Assembly (NCBI RefSeq): GCF_013128195.2
Contig: NZ_CP053452.2
Location: 7,502,001-7,566,000, forward strand
Length of the DNA: 64,000 nucleotides
Direction: 5' to 3'
Origin: Frigoriglobus tundricola
Lineage (GTDB): Bacteria > Planctomycetota > Planctomycetia > Gemmatales > Gemmataceae
Shown here in pieces: positions 46,933 to 57,499 of this stretch. The position numbers were made by a program, and so were the translations under genes. The notes beneath the pieces are model-generated. The model was not told the DNA's origin, searched no databases, and saw only the letters and a program-made list of their open reading frames with translations. Each line of letters begins with the position of its first letter. The first letter of the stretch is position 1.

Positions 46933-47382
46933 ATGAATTTCATAAAAAAATTGCTAAGTAGGCGAGGCGGTTGGACGATTGTAACGGCTATTGCTCTATC
47001 GAGCGCGGCGGGCTGCGGTCTGGGTCTGGACGGGTGCGATGTCCAGGGCCGCGTCACTTACCAGGGAAAGACAGTGGGGTACGGTACGGTACTCGTGACC
47101 GACGATCAAGGCAAGACCGTCCGCGCAACTCTCGATCCCGATGGCCATTACGCTGCGACGGGCGTAAAAGCGGGAACTGTGCGCTTCGCGGTCGTCACTT
47201 CCGGCCCATCGGGCACCGTCCCGCCCAGCAATCGGAAGTCCGAAACCGGCGGCACAGCGGCGCAGAAATCAGACCCCAAACAGCGAGTGGCGGTGCCGAA
47301 GCAGTACACAAATCCGGAGTCGTCCGGGATCACAACGGCTCTCAATCGCGGGAGCAACACGTTTGACATCGAACTGAAGTGA
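46933..47382 (+). CDS. Small lipoprotein with regulatory-like beta domain
   Basis: The start at 46933 (MNFIKKLLSRRGGW) lies in an unusually AT-rich patch for this genome and has no clear ribosome site. A lipobox LSSAAGC ends the signal at about residue 28. The mature part (VQGRVTYQGKTVGYGTVLVT, then ATLDPDGHYAATGVKAGTVR) resembles the carboxypeptidase-regulatory domain found in many planctomycete lipoproteins next to DUF1559 genes. A Pro/Ser/Lys-rich linker and the end STFDIEL-like NTFDIELK follow. It is about 149 residues. Confidence 0.8.
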   Translation: MNFIKKLLSRRGGWTIVTAIALSSAAGCGLGLDGCDVQGRVTYQGKTVGYGTVLVTDDQGKTVRATLDPDGHYAATGVKAGTVRFAVVTSGPSGTVPPSNRKSETGGTAAQKSDPKQRVAVPKQYTNPESSGITTALNRGSNTFDIELK

Positions 47383-47558
47383 GCCGCGATTCGGATGTGA
47401 GTCGGGGCGGGGCCGGGCACCGCCCCGCGAGAGCCATGACGGTCAGTTGCGGGACCGACTCATCTTCGTGGACCGTCGTGGTACTCCGATCGGCGCCCGG
47501 TACAACTCCCGGCCACCGGAGCGGAACAATCCGTGCGGGCGGTACTCGGCTCCCGAGG

Positions 47559-49229
<1,671 letters not shown>

Positions 49230-49282
49230 GGAGTAGCTCTTCTTGAGGATGCCGCGAACCAATCGGAACTGCTTCTAGCTTT

Positions 49283-49308
49283 GCCCTCTCCAGCTAAGGG
49301 GAGAGGGC
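49283..49308 (-). terminator. Hairpin between metF and ggt
   Basis: GCCCTCTCC and GGAGAGGGC pair around an eight-base loop; on the minus strand it follows the metF stop. No T-run follows directly, and the CCCTCTCC motif recurs near 57360, so it may be a dispersed repeat and not a terminator. Confidence 0.45.
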
Positions 49309-49351
49309 CAGAAAAGATACACCCGCATCGGTGCAACGGCCTTAGCGGAGA

Positions 49352-50257
49352 CTAGCCCGCCCGCAGTGCGGCCGAACTCTCGACCCCGAGGTTCTGGTAG
49401 ATCTGCCGGGTCGCGTCGGAGCGGTTGAGCGTGTAGAAGTGGATGCCCCGGACGGTGTGGTGCAACAGGTCCGCGCACTGCTCCGTCGCCCAACTGATCC
49501 CGACGCGGGCCACCGCCGCGTCGTCGGCGCACCGGCCGACGGCGCGGATGAGCTTCGCGGGGAAGTGCGCCCCGGCGGCGAGTTCCGCCATGCGGACCAT
49601 GCCGGCCTTCGAGGTGATCGGCATGATGCCGGCGAGGATCGGTACCTTGATCCCGGCCAGGTCGCAGCGCTCGCGGAAGTCGTAGAAGTCGCGGTTGTCG
49701 AAAAACAGTTGCGTGCAGATGTAGTCGGCCCCGGCGTCCACCTTCCGCTTCAGGTGGTCCATCTCCTGGAGCCGGTTGGGGCAGCCGGGGTGCCCTTCGG
49801 GGAACCCGGCGACGCCGACCCCGAACCCGCGGCCGTTCGCGCCGGGCCGGGAGCGGACGAACCGCACCAGCTCCTCGGCGTAACGGAAGGCGTCCTTTGT
49901 GCGGTCGAAGTTGGCGAGGTTCTTGGGCGGGTCGCCGCCGAGCGCGAGAACGTTCTCGATGCCGCTCGCGGCGTAGCGGTCGAGGATGGCGGTCATTTCC
50001 GCGAGCGAGTGGCACACGCAGGTGAGGTGCGACACGGCGGTCAGGTTGGTGTCGCGCTCGATGCGCACGACGAGGTCGTGGGTGCGGTCGCGGGTGGTGC
50101 CGCCGGCCCCGTAGGTGACGGATACGAACGACGGCTGGAGCGGCTGGAGCGCCGCGATGGTGCGGAACAGTTCCTCGCTCGCCTCGTCCGTCTTGGGCGG
50201 GAAGAACTCGAAGCTGAACGTGGTCGGGTGCTGTGCGAAGATGTCCTGGATGTGCAT
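49352..50257 (-). CDS. metF: Methylenetetrahydrofolate reductase MetF
   Basis: MetF reduces 5,10-methylene-THF to 5-methyl-THF with FAD for methionine synthesis. The TIM-barrel landmarks are present: SFEFFPPKTDEASEEL, SVTYGAGGTTRDRTHDLV, HLTCVCHSLAEM, VLALGGDPPKN, VGVAGFPEGHP, YICTQLFFDN and ILAGIMPITS. The start at 50257 (MHIQDIFAQHP) is chosen because the upstream in-frame residues are not family-like. About 301 residues is normal for bacterial MetF without the regulatory domain. Confidence 0.96.
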   Translation of the reverse strand: MHIQDIFAQHPTTFSFEFFPPKTDEASEELFRTIAALQPLQPSFVSVTYGAGGTTRDRTHDLVVRIERDTNLTAVSHLTCVCHSLAEMTAILDRYAASGIENVLALGGDPPKNLANFDRTKDAFRYAEELVRFVRSRPGANGRGFGVGVAGFPEGHPGCPNRLQEMDHLKRKVDAGADYICTQLFFDNRDFYDFRERCDLAGIKVPILAGIMPITSKAGMVRMAELAAGAHFPAKLIRAVGRCADDAAVARVGISWATEQCADLLHHTVRGIHFYTLNRSDATRQIYQNLGVESSAALRAG

Positions 50258-50444
50258 CGCGGCCTGCCACTTCCGGTTAGGTCCGACCACTCGCGGGGTC
50301 GCACACAGCAAGTGTACCCGAATCGGCAAGCCGCGACAGAGTATCTCCACTCGAAGTGGACACAGCGGAGTTGGCGACGGGACGCCTTGCGCCACCCACG
50401 GTCCTGGCGAATGGTGTTCGCCGCACGGGTGTGAAGGCGCGAGT

Positions 50445-50492
50445 TGTCGGTCGCGGTCACGCGTGGCTGGGCACGCGTGGCCGCGACCGACA
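50445..50492. repeat. Short palindrome related to the RAYT repeats
   Basis: Outer arms TGTCGGTCGCGG/CCGCGACCGACA enclose two copies of CACGCGTG. The first 30 bases resemble the left end of the 132-bp repeats by the RAYT gene (GGTCGCGGT, then CGTGGCT and CACGCG), which suggests a short relative of the same REP family. It lies between metF and the PHP gene. Confidence 0.6.
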
Positions 50493-50522
50493 GCTATCCT
50501 TTATGTAGTCACCAGCGGTCTT

Positions 50523-51143
50523 TCACTTCCGGTGCCCATCGTTCACCTTTGCGACGCCCTTCCGCCCGCGGATGGCTGCCACGAGATCGGAATTGGTGCG
50601 GATGGTCGCGTCGAACTCGGTGTAGCAGCAGCCGACCGACCACGCGGCGTGCGAGTCGCTGTTGCCCAGTTGAGCGAACTCGGGGTATTTCTTGAGCAGC
50701 ACTGCCGCTTTGGCCCGCAAGCCGGGGTCCATGTTGTTGGACATCACCTCGATCCCGTCGATCTCCGCGGCCTGCTCCTTGAGCAGCTTCTCGAACGGCT
50801 GGTCCCACCGGTTGGGGTGCGCCGCGACGCACGCGCCGCCCTGGCGGTGAACCTCGCGGCACAGCTCGCCCCACGCGATCCCCCGTGGCACCGCGAACGG
50901 GTCCGTCAGCCCGTAACAGAGCATGTCCCCGCCGCGCCCGGTCACTTCGACGCCCGCCAGAATCACGAGTTGCGGGGCGAAGGCCCGCAGTTCCTCCAGC
51001 TCCGGCTCGGTCCAGAGGAAGTCGTGTTCGGTGATGACGATCCCGTCCAGCCCGGCCCGGATCGCGGCACGCACCAGATCGAAAGGGTCCGTTTCCGCGT
51101 CGTGCGAGTGACGGGCGGTGTGCATGTGAAGGTCGAACTTCAT
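50523..51143 (-). CDS. PHP-domain phosphoesterase
   Basis: This 206-residue metal-dependent hydrolase of the PHP family has the metal ligands of motifs DLHMHTARHSHD, ITEHDF, GVEV, AAHPNR and NSDSHA. The start at 51143 has AAGGA six bases upstream. PHP proteins of this size include nucleoside 3',5'-bisphosphate and histidinol phosphatases; the substrate cannot be fixed. It is divergent from the glycerate kinase gene. Confidence 0.88.
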   Translation of the reverse strand: MKFDLHMHTARHSHDAETDPFDLVRAAIRAGLDGIVITEHDFLWTEPELEELRAFAPQLVILAGVEVTGRGGDMLCYGLTDPFAVPRGIAWGELCREVHRQGGACVAAHPNRWDQPFEKLLKEQAAEIDGIEVMSNNMDPGLRAKAAVLLKKYPEFAQLGNSDSHAAWSVGCCYTEFDATIRTNSDLVAAIRGRKGVAKVNDGHRK

Positions 51144-51207
51144 CGCGGTTCCTTTTGGTAAGTTGCCTCTATTGTATCGACAGGGCCAGAACGTCAGGAG
51201 TCGAGCT

Positions 51208-52509
51208 ATGTCGCGCGAACACGCGCTCGCGATCTGGGCCGCGGCGGTCGATGCGGTCCGCCCGGAACCGCTCGTGCGGGCGGCGCTCGCCGCGGAACCC
51301 GCGGTCCCTACCGCCCCGCGCGTGCTGGTCGTCGGCGCGGGAAAAGCCGGGCCGGACATGGCCGCGGGGCTGGAAACGGCCCTCGCCGATCGGCTCGATC
51401 GCGTGGAGGGGTTGGTGAACGTGCCGGCGGGAATGAGTGCGCCGCTCCGACGCGTCCGCCTGCACGCGGCCCGGCCGCAGGGCGTGAACGAACCGACCCC
51501 CGAGGGCGTCGCGGGGGCTGAGGAGATGCTCCGGCTCCTGAATCACGCCGGGCCGGACGACGTGGCCGTCTGCCTCCTCTCCGGCGGCGGCTCCGCCCTG
51601 CTCCCCGCGCCTGTCGAGGGCGTGTCGCTCGCGGACAAGCTCGCGGTCACGAAGTTGCTACACCGGAGCGGGGCGACGATCGACGAAATGAACTGCGTCC
51701 GGAAGCACCTGTCGCGCGTGAAGGGCGGGCGACTCGCCGAGGCATTCCGCGGCAAACGGCTCATTTCGCTCGTCGTGTCGGACGTGGTCGGCGATCCGCT
51801 CGACGTGATCGCTTCGGGACCGACCGCGCCTGATCCGACGACGTTCGAGGCCGCGCTCGAGGTGTTGGCCCGCTTCTCGCTCACCGGTGCGACCCCGGCC
51901 GCGGTTCTCCGCCACCTGGAAGCGGGGGCCGCTGGGGCACAGCCCGAGACGCCGAAACGGATCGGCCCGAACGTCGAAAACCGAGTGATCGGAAGCAACC
52001 GCGTCGCGCTCGATGCCGCCAGGCGAAAAGCAGAGGATCTGGGCTACGCGGTTCTCGACCTCGGTTCGTTTGTGGAGGGTGAAACGCGGCACGTTGCGAC
52101 CGCGATCGCGGGCGTGGTGCGGAGCGTCCAGCGCGACTCGGCTCCGCTCAAGCCGCCCGCGTGCGTTCTGCTCGGCGGGGAGACGACGGTTACCCTCGGA
52201 ACCGAACCGGGGAAGGGGGGGCGCAATCAGGAGTTCGCGCTCGCGGTTCTGGCGAAGCTCGGCGCCGCGGGGCTGACCGGCGCGACGGTGCTGAGTGCCG
52301 GAACCGATGGCGAAGACGGTCCCACCGATGCGGCCGGGGCGGTCGCGGATGCCGTTACGTTCGCCGAGGTGAACAAACACCGCCTCTCGGTGGCCGACTA
52401 TTTACGGCGACACGACGCGTATCAGCTCTTCGACCAGGTGGGAGGACTGATTCGCTCGGGATTAACGGGCACGAACGTGATGGACGTACGAGTGATCCTC
52501 GTTCGGTGA
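51208..52509 (+). CDS. Glycerate 2-kinase (GckA/DUF4147 family)
   Basis: This family phosphorylates D-glycerate to 2-phosphoglycerate. The 433-residue product has the N-terminal DUF4147 part (VLVVGAGKAGPDMAAGLE, VCLLSGGGSALLPAP, NCVRKHLSRVKGGRLAE, LVVSDVVGDPLDVIASGPTA) and the C-terminal MOFRL part (CVLLGGETTVTLG, GGRNQEFALAVL, LSAGTDGEDGPTDAAGAV, LTGTNVMDVRVI). The start at 51208 has AGGAG seven bases upstream. No glyoxylate-pathway genes adjoin it. Confidence 0.94.
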   Translation: MSREHALAIWAAAVDAVRPEPLVRAALAAEPAVPTAPRVLVVGAGKAGPDMAAGLETALADRLDRVEGLVNVPAGMSAPLRRVRLHAARPQGVNEPTPEGVAGAEEMLRLLNHAGPDDVAVCLLSGGGSALLPAPVEGVSLADKLAVTKLLHRSGATIDEMNCVRKHLSRVKGGRLAEAFRGKRLISLVVSDVVGDPLDVIASGPTAPDPTTFEAALEVLARFSLTGATPAAVLRHLEAGAAGAQPETPKRIGPNVENRVIGSNRVALDAARRKAEDLGYAVLDLGSFVEGETRHVATAIAGVVRSVQRDSAPLKPPACVLLGGETTVTLGTEPGKGGRNQEFALAVLAKLGAAGLTGATVLSAGTDGEDGPTDAAGAVADAVTFAEVNKHRLSVADYLRRHDAYQLFDQVGGLIRSGLTGTNVMDVRVILVR

Positions 52510-52871
52510 GCGGTGAGTGGATCGGCCGTCGGAATTGTGAAGATTTTGCCGGCCGCGTCCGATCGACGTGTAATTACTACACGAGAATTCGTGCAGAATG
52601 GCGATTTTTTCCCATTGACCGATCGGTGCGTTTCCGCTGCCCGGTCATTATACCGTGATTCGGCACTTTTTGCGTTTGGCACGCTGCGTGCTATATCTTT
52701 TGGTGTTCACAGCCGAAACCGAAACAGAGATGTGAAGGGGCTGGAACAGAAGAGGCAAGCGTCTCGAGGCCGGAACCGCGAGACGCACCAACCGGTCGGC
52801 TGAGGGTGGCGTGAGGAGGTTGCGAGTGATTCGCTCCACTCCCGTGACCCGTGGCCGACCGGTTGTGCTTT
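52510..52871. other. Intergenic region with several hairpins
   Basis: No gene is seen in 362 bases, a stretch less GC-rich than its surroundings. It has a hairpin GCGTCTCG/CGAGACGC near 52760-52787 and a long-range pair ACCGGTCGGC with GCCGACCGGT around 52792-52862 that could end the minus-strand ceramidase-like transcript. A small RNA is possible but not shown. Confidence 0.4.
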
Positions 52872-54275
52872 TCACTCGGGAACCACCTCTTTCATCAACT
52901 CACTGATCACTTTTTCAATCTTCACCGACGCCTCGACCTCTAGGAAACTCGACCGGGCCCGCCATGTTTCGTAGCCGCCCAGTGCGTGCTGGGCGGGGGT
53001 GGGTAGGTAGCCGAAATACCCGTTTGCCAGCGACACCACGCAGCAAGTTTTGTGAGTGCTGATGTCCTTCTTGATCCGCAGGCCGATCTCCGTGAACACC
53101 TCGCACGGGATGGCGACGAGCGCGCCCCCGTCCACCACCATCACCTGGAGCGGGGCCTTTACGGTGTCGGGGTATTTCGCAATGAGCACGGTTTCTCGGG
53201 CGTACACCTCGTCCGCACCTTTCAGATCCCGGCCCTTCGCGTTTTCTAGAAGCTCTTGTGCGCGTTGAAGCTCGGCCGGCGTCGCCTTCCGCACGCCGAG
53301 TTCGATCTCTCGGGTCACCGATTTCAACGTGAGGTTCGAGCGGTACTCGGCTTTCTCGATCGCTTTGACCGCCGCGGTCGCAACGGCGTCTGCGACCAAC
53401 CGCGAGCGCTCGCCCGGTTCGGTCCTCTTGGGCTCTTCCTTGAAGTTGATGTTGTTCACGTCGCCGCTGGTGCCGTTGGAGAGCGCCCCAACGAATTCCG
53501 GCCCGGCCTTCAGCTTCGCTGCGACGCTGTTCGCGAACGCGCCGAAGTAATCCGCCGAGAGTGCGGGCACGTCACCGACGTAGTGGAGAGAGTAATTGGC
53601 GAAGAGCGCGAGCGGCTTGTCGCCGGCGGAGCGGATCGAGAGAACGGTGACGCGCGGGTCCGTCGGTCCGGCCGGTTCGAGGAGGTCGGGGCTCATTGGC
53701 GGCGGGTTCATCTTCACCCGATCGGTGTTGCCGCCGAACGGGTCGAGGTTCTTCACGCCCGGCTTCATTTTCCACCGACGGTTGAACACCGGCCGCGGCT
53801 CTTCCGCGACGCCCCAGGCGAGTTTCGCCGGGGCGAGCCGCTGGTGTGCCTTTTCAATGCCCTCAGCGATCTTGTGCGTGAGGAACTCGATGTACTCCGT
53901 CTCCGGTTCGCTCTGAAACACGGCCGCGACCGTGGGCGCGGTGTGCGTGTGCGTCGCGGAGATGAGCACGTTCGTGCTCGGAACAACGGTTTTCTTTGCC
54001 GCACGGGCTTTGGCCGCGTCCACCACCGCCCGCGGGATCATGCAACTATCCACAACGACGATCGCGAGTTGCGTGCGGCCGTCGTCGAGAACGAGGCACC
54101 GCGCATGAAGTGGGTCGTGAGCGGCCGTCGCCTTGCGGTCGCTGAAGCCGCCGTTGACGGAGACGGGGAACTTCTCGGGCGTCACGTCGATGGCGAACGC
54201 GCCCGCCTTCAGTTCTCCGGCCCGGAGGTCGGGACCGGCGAGCGCAACGGCAAAGAGGAATATGAACCGGCGCAT
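52872..54275 (-). CDS. Neutral ceramidase-like exported hydrolase
   Basis: The start at 54275 has GGGAG seven bases upstream and opens a signal peptide (MRRFIFLFAVALAGPDLRAG). The neutral/alkaline ceramidase N-terminal domain is visible: FAIDVTPEKFPVSVNGGF, ARCLVLDDGRTQLAIVVVDS, the metal-binding SATHTHTAPT, SLHYVGD and SNGTSGDVNNINF. At 467 residues it lacks the C-terminal domain of classic ceramidases. Planctomycetes carry many such short members. The substrate may be an amide-linked lipid or something else. It probably shares a transcript with the PVC haem protein gene upstream. Confidence 0.85.
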   Translation of the reverse strand: MRRFIFLFAVALAGPDLRAGELKAGAFAIDVTPEKFPVSVNGGFSDRKATAAHDPLHARCLVLDDGRTQLAIVVVDSCMIPRAVVDAAKARAAKKTVVPSTNVLISATHTHTAPTVAAVFQSEPETEYIEFLTHKIAEGIEKAHQRLAPAKLAWGVAEEPRPVFNRRWKMKPGVKNLDPFGGNTDRVKMNPPPMSPDLLEPAGPTDPRVTVLSIRSAGDKPLALFANYSLHYVGDVPALSADYFGAFANSVAAKLKAGPEFVGALSNGTSGDVNNINFKEEPKRTEPGERSRLVADAVATAAVKAIEKAEYRSNLTLKSVTREIELGVRKATPAELQRAQELLENAKGRDLKGADEVYARETVLIAKYPDTVKAPLQVMVVDGGALVAIPCEVFTEIGLRIKKDISTHKTCCVVSLANGYFGYLPTPAQHALGGYETWRARSSFLEVEASVKIEKVISELMKEVVPE

Positions 54276-54313
54276 GAATCGTCTCCCGGTCGGCACCCGT
54301 CACGGGCGACGGG

Positions 54314-57300
54314 CTATTTCGTTTTCGGCTCCCCGAGCGTCGCAAGGTACGCGAGCAGGTCCGCAATTTCCGTGTTCGAGAGCTTGTCGATCAACCCGGT
54401 TGGCATCAGGGACACTTCGACCTGCTTCTTCGAAGTGATGTCGGCCCCGGCGATGCGAACGGTGGTGTCCGCTCCCGTTTGGAGGATGACGCCGTCGGTG
54501 GCTTCGTACACGATGATGCCCGTGTACGCGCGCTCCTCGGTAGTCACCACGCGCGTCGGCCGGTAGCGGGGCGAGACGTCCTTGCTCGGCTGAAGGATGG
54601 CGGTGAGGAGATCGTCACGGCCGAAACGCTTGGAGATGCCGAGTAGTGACGGTCCGATCGCGCCGCCCCCGTCGTGACACGCGGCACACGTTGCTTTCGT
54701 GAAGGCGAGTCGGCCGCGGCCGGCATCGCCGCGGGACCAGTCGATGCTGGCGGCTCGTTTGCCCCACGCGGCCGCATCGAAGCCGGCACTCGCGTTGAGA
54801 GCCTTTTCGGCTCGCGGGTCGCGTTTCACGATCCAGGCGGTCCACGCCTTCGCGTCCGCGCCGATCGTCTCGCCGCTGGACATCTGGAGCAGTGCGACGA
54901 GCGCCTCCCGCACGCTCGCATATCCCTTTTCATCGGGAAAGCGGCGCAGCGCCTTTACCGCCGCAACAAGCAGCTCCGCTCCGTCGGGGCGCTTGAGCTT
55001 CGCCAGTGCCCCCGCCGACTGCCGAACAATTTCCGGGTTGAGGGAACCCAGACCATTCAGGAACCGCGGGTGATCGCCGTCGCGCGGGGATCGGGCCAGG
55101 ACCTGCACCACGGCATCTTGGAGGTGCGGGCGCTCCCAGAGGACGGAGAGCAGGGGATCGATTTCCGTTCGAGGCAGCAGCGGGAGGTATTCGAAGATGA
55201 GCGGGACGAACGGCGAATCCGGGGCACTCCGCGCCGCATCGAGGAACCGGCGGGCGAGGCGCGCGGTGGCGTCGGTGTCCTCCGAATTCATGTACTTCAA
55301 GAACCGGAGGTTTTCGAGGCGAACGAAGCTCGGACTGCGCGCCATCGTGGCGGCCAGGTGCTTGTGGCAGGGGATCAGCGCGGCGGCCAGTTCATCGATC
55401 CGGACGGGCCAGAACCGATCCGCGCCGAGCATCTCTTTGTTGCGGCGGTCCTCAAGTTGTAGGAGGGTGGCGCCGATGGCCCCGTCCTCGTCGCGAGTGG
55501 CCCACTTACTCAACTGCGCCCAACAGGCGAGCAGGTGAATGTCGTCACGCACGCTGCCGGCGCGCTCGTTCCGCCGGGACAACTCGCCGAGCCACATCGA
55601 GACGTGGGTCAGGGCGTTCTCGTCGGGACTGCCCAAAGCGGCCGCGGTGCGGGCCAGCTCGCGGTCGAGGTTCGAGATGCGGTGATCCGGTCGGTACCGT
55701 CCCGCCACGGAGTCGATCTGCCACTTCAACGCCCACAACACGTGATCGGCGGTCTTTTGCTTCGGTGGGTTCCGCAGCGTGTATCCCTCGAACACGGTGC
55801 CGACGGCGTCCGTCGCGGTCAGGTCGCCGAACACGAGCTGAATCACGCGCACGGCCTCGAGTTGCACTTCCTCCGTCGTGTTCGCCGTCCGAAGGATTTC
55901 GAGTGCGGTCTGCAACGCTTCTTCCGGCTGTGAGTTTGCTTTGGCGAGCGCGAGTGTGAGGCGTGTTTGTGGGGGCGAATCGTCTTTGAGTCGCACCGGC
56001 AACCTCAGCGCAACGCGGCCGGCGGCCCGGCGCACCAGTGCGTCCGCGTGCCGCATGTTCGGCGTCACGGCGTCCGCGAGTTTCGGTCCCCATGCGGCCC
56101 TGTCCCACCAGCGCACAATCATGTCCAGAGCCGTTCGCCGCGTTCGGGCGTCGTCCGATTCGCTCGCGTCCGTGAGCCAGCGTCCGGCTCGTTCCCTGTC
56201 GAAGTCCAGCGATCGCCTGGCCATTGCGAGCGGTTTGGCGTCTGTGTCCGCCTTGTCGTAAGTGATCCGATAAACGCCGCCGCGGGTGCCGCGCCCGCCG
56301 ATGCTCACGAACAGCTCTCCCGTCTGCGGGTGAACGGCCAGCGCGGTCGGCGCGAACCCGCTCGTTCCGGTCGCTTCAGCAAAGAGTTCGTGTTTGCCGC
56401 TGTGGCTTGAGCCCACCGTTTTGAGAGGGACGTGGTAGATGCGGCCGAACGTCCAGTCGGCGAGGAAGAATCCGCCGCGGTAGGGTTCCGGAAAATGCGC
56501 GTGTCGGTAGCACGCGACACCGGTCGGCGACCCGCGGCCGGTGTCGCAGATCGGCGGTACCACGTCCGGGAAGTACGGCGGCTTCCGCCACGTCTGCGAG
56601 AGTTGGGGCGAGCGCCAGCCGTGGTTCCCACCCGGCACGATGTGGTAGAAGCGACAGCCCTCGAACCAGGGCAATCCGACACAGCGCTCGTTGTCGGAAT
56701 CGTAAGTGAAGGGTTCGCCGTCGAGGTTGAAGTCGAACGAATACGGGTTCCGGAACCCGTCCGCGACGACTTCGACGCTCTTGCCGTCCGGAGACATCCG
56801 GAGCAGGGCGCCGGCAATGGGCTCCTTCACGGGCGACCGTTCGCCGGAGATGATCTCCTTTCGCACTCCCGCTGAGTTCCCGCAGAGCAGGTAGAGCCAA
56901 CCGTCCGGTCCGCGGCGCACCGCGTGCGCGTCGTGTTCGCCGCTGGTCTTGACGGTGAAGAGTGTTTCCGGCGCCTTCAGTTTGTCCCGACCGTTGTAAC
57001 CGGGATAACGCTTCAGCCCGCCGTCCGCGACGACGTAAAGCGAATCCGCCTCCGCGAGCAATCCCATCGGGCCGTCCTTGAGCCCGTCGACGAGATCAAC
57101 GGCCCGAACCGCATGCCCCTGACCGTCCTCGACCAGCACACGAACGTACCCGCGCCCGGCGACGAGGACGCGACCTGCGGCGTCGATGGTCATCGTGTAA
57201 ATGTCGGGCGCGAGCGGATGATCCGCGTACAGTCGGGCCGTGAAGCCGGGCGGGAGCTTCAGATCGCTCGCCGCGGTCGGCATTGCGGCTGGCACAGCGG

Positions 57301-57325
57301 CGAGGAGGAGAAGGGCAGGGGACAT
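54314..57325 (-). CDS. PVC-type haem-binding CxxCH protein
   Basis: This exported 1003-residue protein starts at 57325 (GGAG seven bases upstream) with a signal peptide MSPALLLLAAVPAAMPTAAS. The N-terminal 400 residues are a beta-propeller of the PVC-type (LPPGFTARLYADHPLAPDIY, VRRGPDGWLYLLCGNSAG, VADGFRNPYSFDFNLDGEPF, YHIVPGGNHGW). A helical HEAT-like region of about 430 residues follows, then a cytochrome c-like domain with CAACH and the end NTEIADLLAYLATLGEPK. The family is confined largely to the Planctomycetes-Verrucomicrobia-Chlamydiae group; substrates are probably sugars or their oxidation products, which is inference. Confidence 0.92.
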   Translation of the reverse strand: MSPALLLLAAVPAAMPTAASDLKLPPGFTARLYADHPLAPDIYTMTIDAAGRVLVAGRGYVRVLVEDGQGHAVRAVDLVDGLKDGPMGLLAEADSLYVVADGGLKRYPGYNGRDKLKAPETLFTVKTSGEHDAHAVRRGPDGWLYLLCGNSAGVRKEIISGERSPVKEPIAGALLRMSPDGKSVEVVADGFRNPYSFDFNLDGEPFTYDSDNERCVGLPWFEGCRFYHIVPGGNHGWRSPQLSQTWRKPPYFPDVVPPICDTGRGSPTGVACYRHAHFPEPYRGGFFLADWTFGRIYHVPLKTVGSSHSGKHELFAEATGTSGFAPTALAVHPQTGELFVSIGGRGTRGGVYRITYDKADTDAKPLAMARRSLDFDRERAGRWLTDASESDDARTRRTALDMIVRWWDRAAWGPKLADAVTPNMRHADALVRRAAGRVALRLPVRLKDDSPPQTRLTLALAKANSQPEEALQTALEILRTANTTEEVQLEAVRVIQLVFGDLTATDAVGTVFEGYTLRNPPKQKTADHVLWALKWQIDSVAGRYRPDHRISNLDRELARTAAALGSPDENALTHVSMWLGELSRRNERAGSVRDDIHLLACWAQLSKWATRDEDGAIGATLLQLEDRRNKEMLGADRFWPVRIDELAAALIPCHKHLAATMARSPSFVRLENLRFLKYMNSEDTDATARLARRFLDAARSAPDSPFVPLIFEYLPLLPRTEIDPLLSVLWERPHLQDAVVQVLARSPRDGDHPRFLNGLGSLNPEIVRQSAGALAKLKRPDGAELLVAAVKALRRFPDEKGYASVREALVALLQMSSGETIGADAKAWTAWIVKRDPRAEKALNASAGFDAAAWGKRAASIDWSRGDAGRGRLAFTKATCAACHDGGGAIGPSLLGISKRFGRDDLLTAILQPSKDVSPRYRPTRVVTTEERAYTGIIVYEATDGVILQTGADTTVRIAGADITSKKQVEVSLMPTGLIDKLSNTEIADLLAYLATLGEPKTK

Positions 57326-57357
57326 CGCGTTGCTCCGTCCGATCGAAGACCGAAGTG

Positions 57358-57395
57358 CCCTCCCTCTCCCCTTGGAGGAGGGGTTGGGGAGGGGC
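57358..57395. repeat. CCCTCTCC-type repeat
   Basis: CCCTCTCCCCTTGGAGGAGG and the following GTTGGGGAGGGG form a GC-rich imperfect palindrome. It resembles the hairpin between metF and ggt. It lies upstream of both divergent genes here. Confidence 0.4.
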
Positions 57396-57499
57396 TTGCG
57401 TGTCGTGCGCCAGTGTAAGCGATTTTTGGGAATCATGCACGGCCCGAGATGATCTCCGCCACTATTGGGGTAGAGTGCCCGAAATTGAGGGGACCGAAC

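Noticed and set aside
50258-50522. SAM or cobalamin riboswitch before metF
   Set aside because: No conserved riboswitch boxes were found; the only strong structure is the REP-like palindrome.
57096-57440. Riboswitch upstream of the PVC haem protein gene
   Set aside because: The region is coding for the signal peptide and N-terminus on the minus strand; the only structure is the CCCTCTCC repeat.
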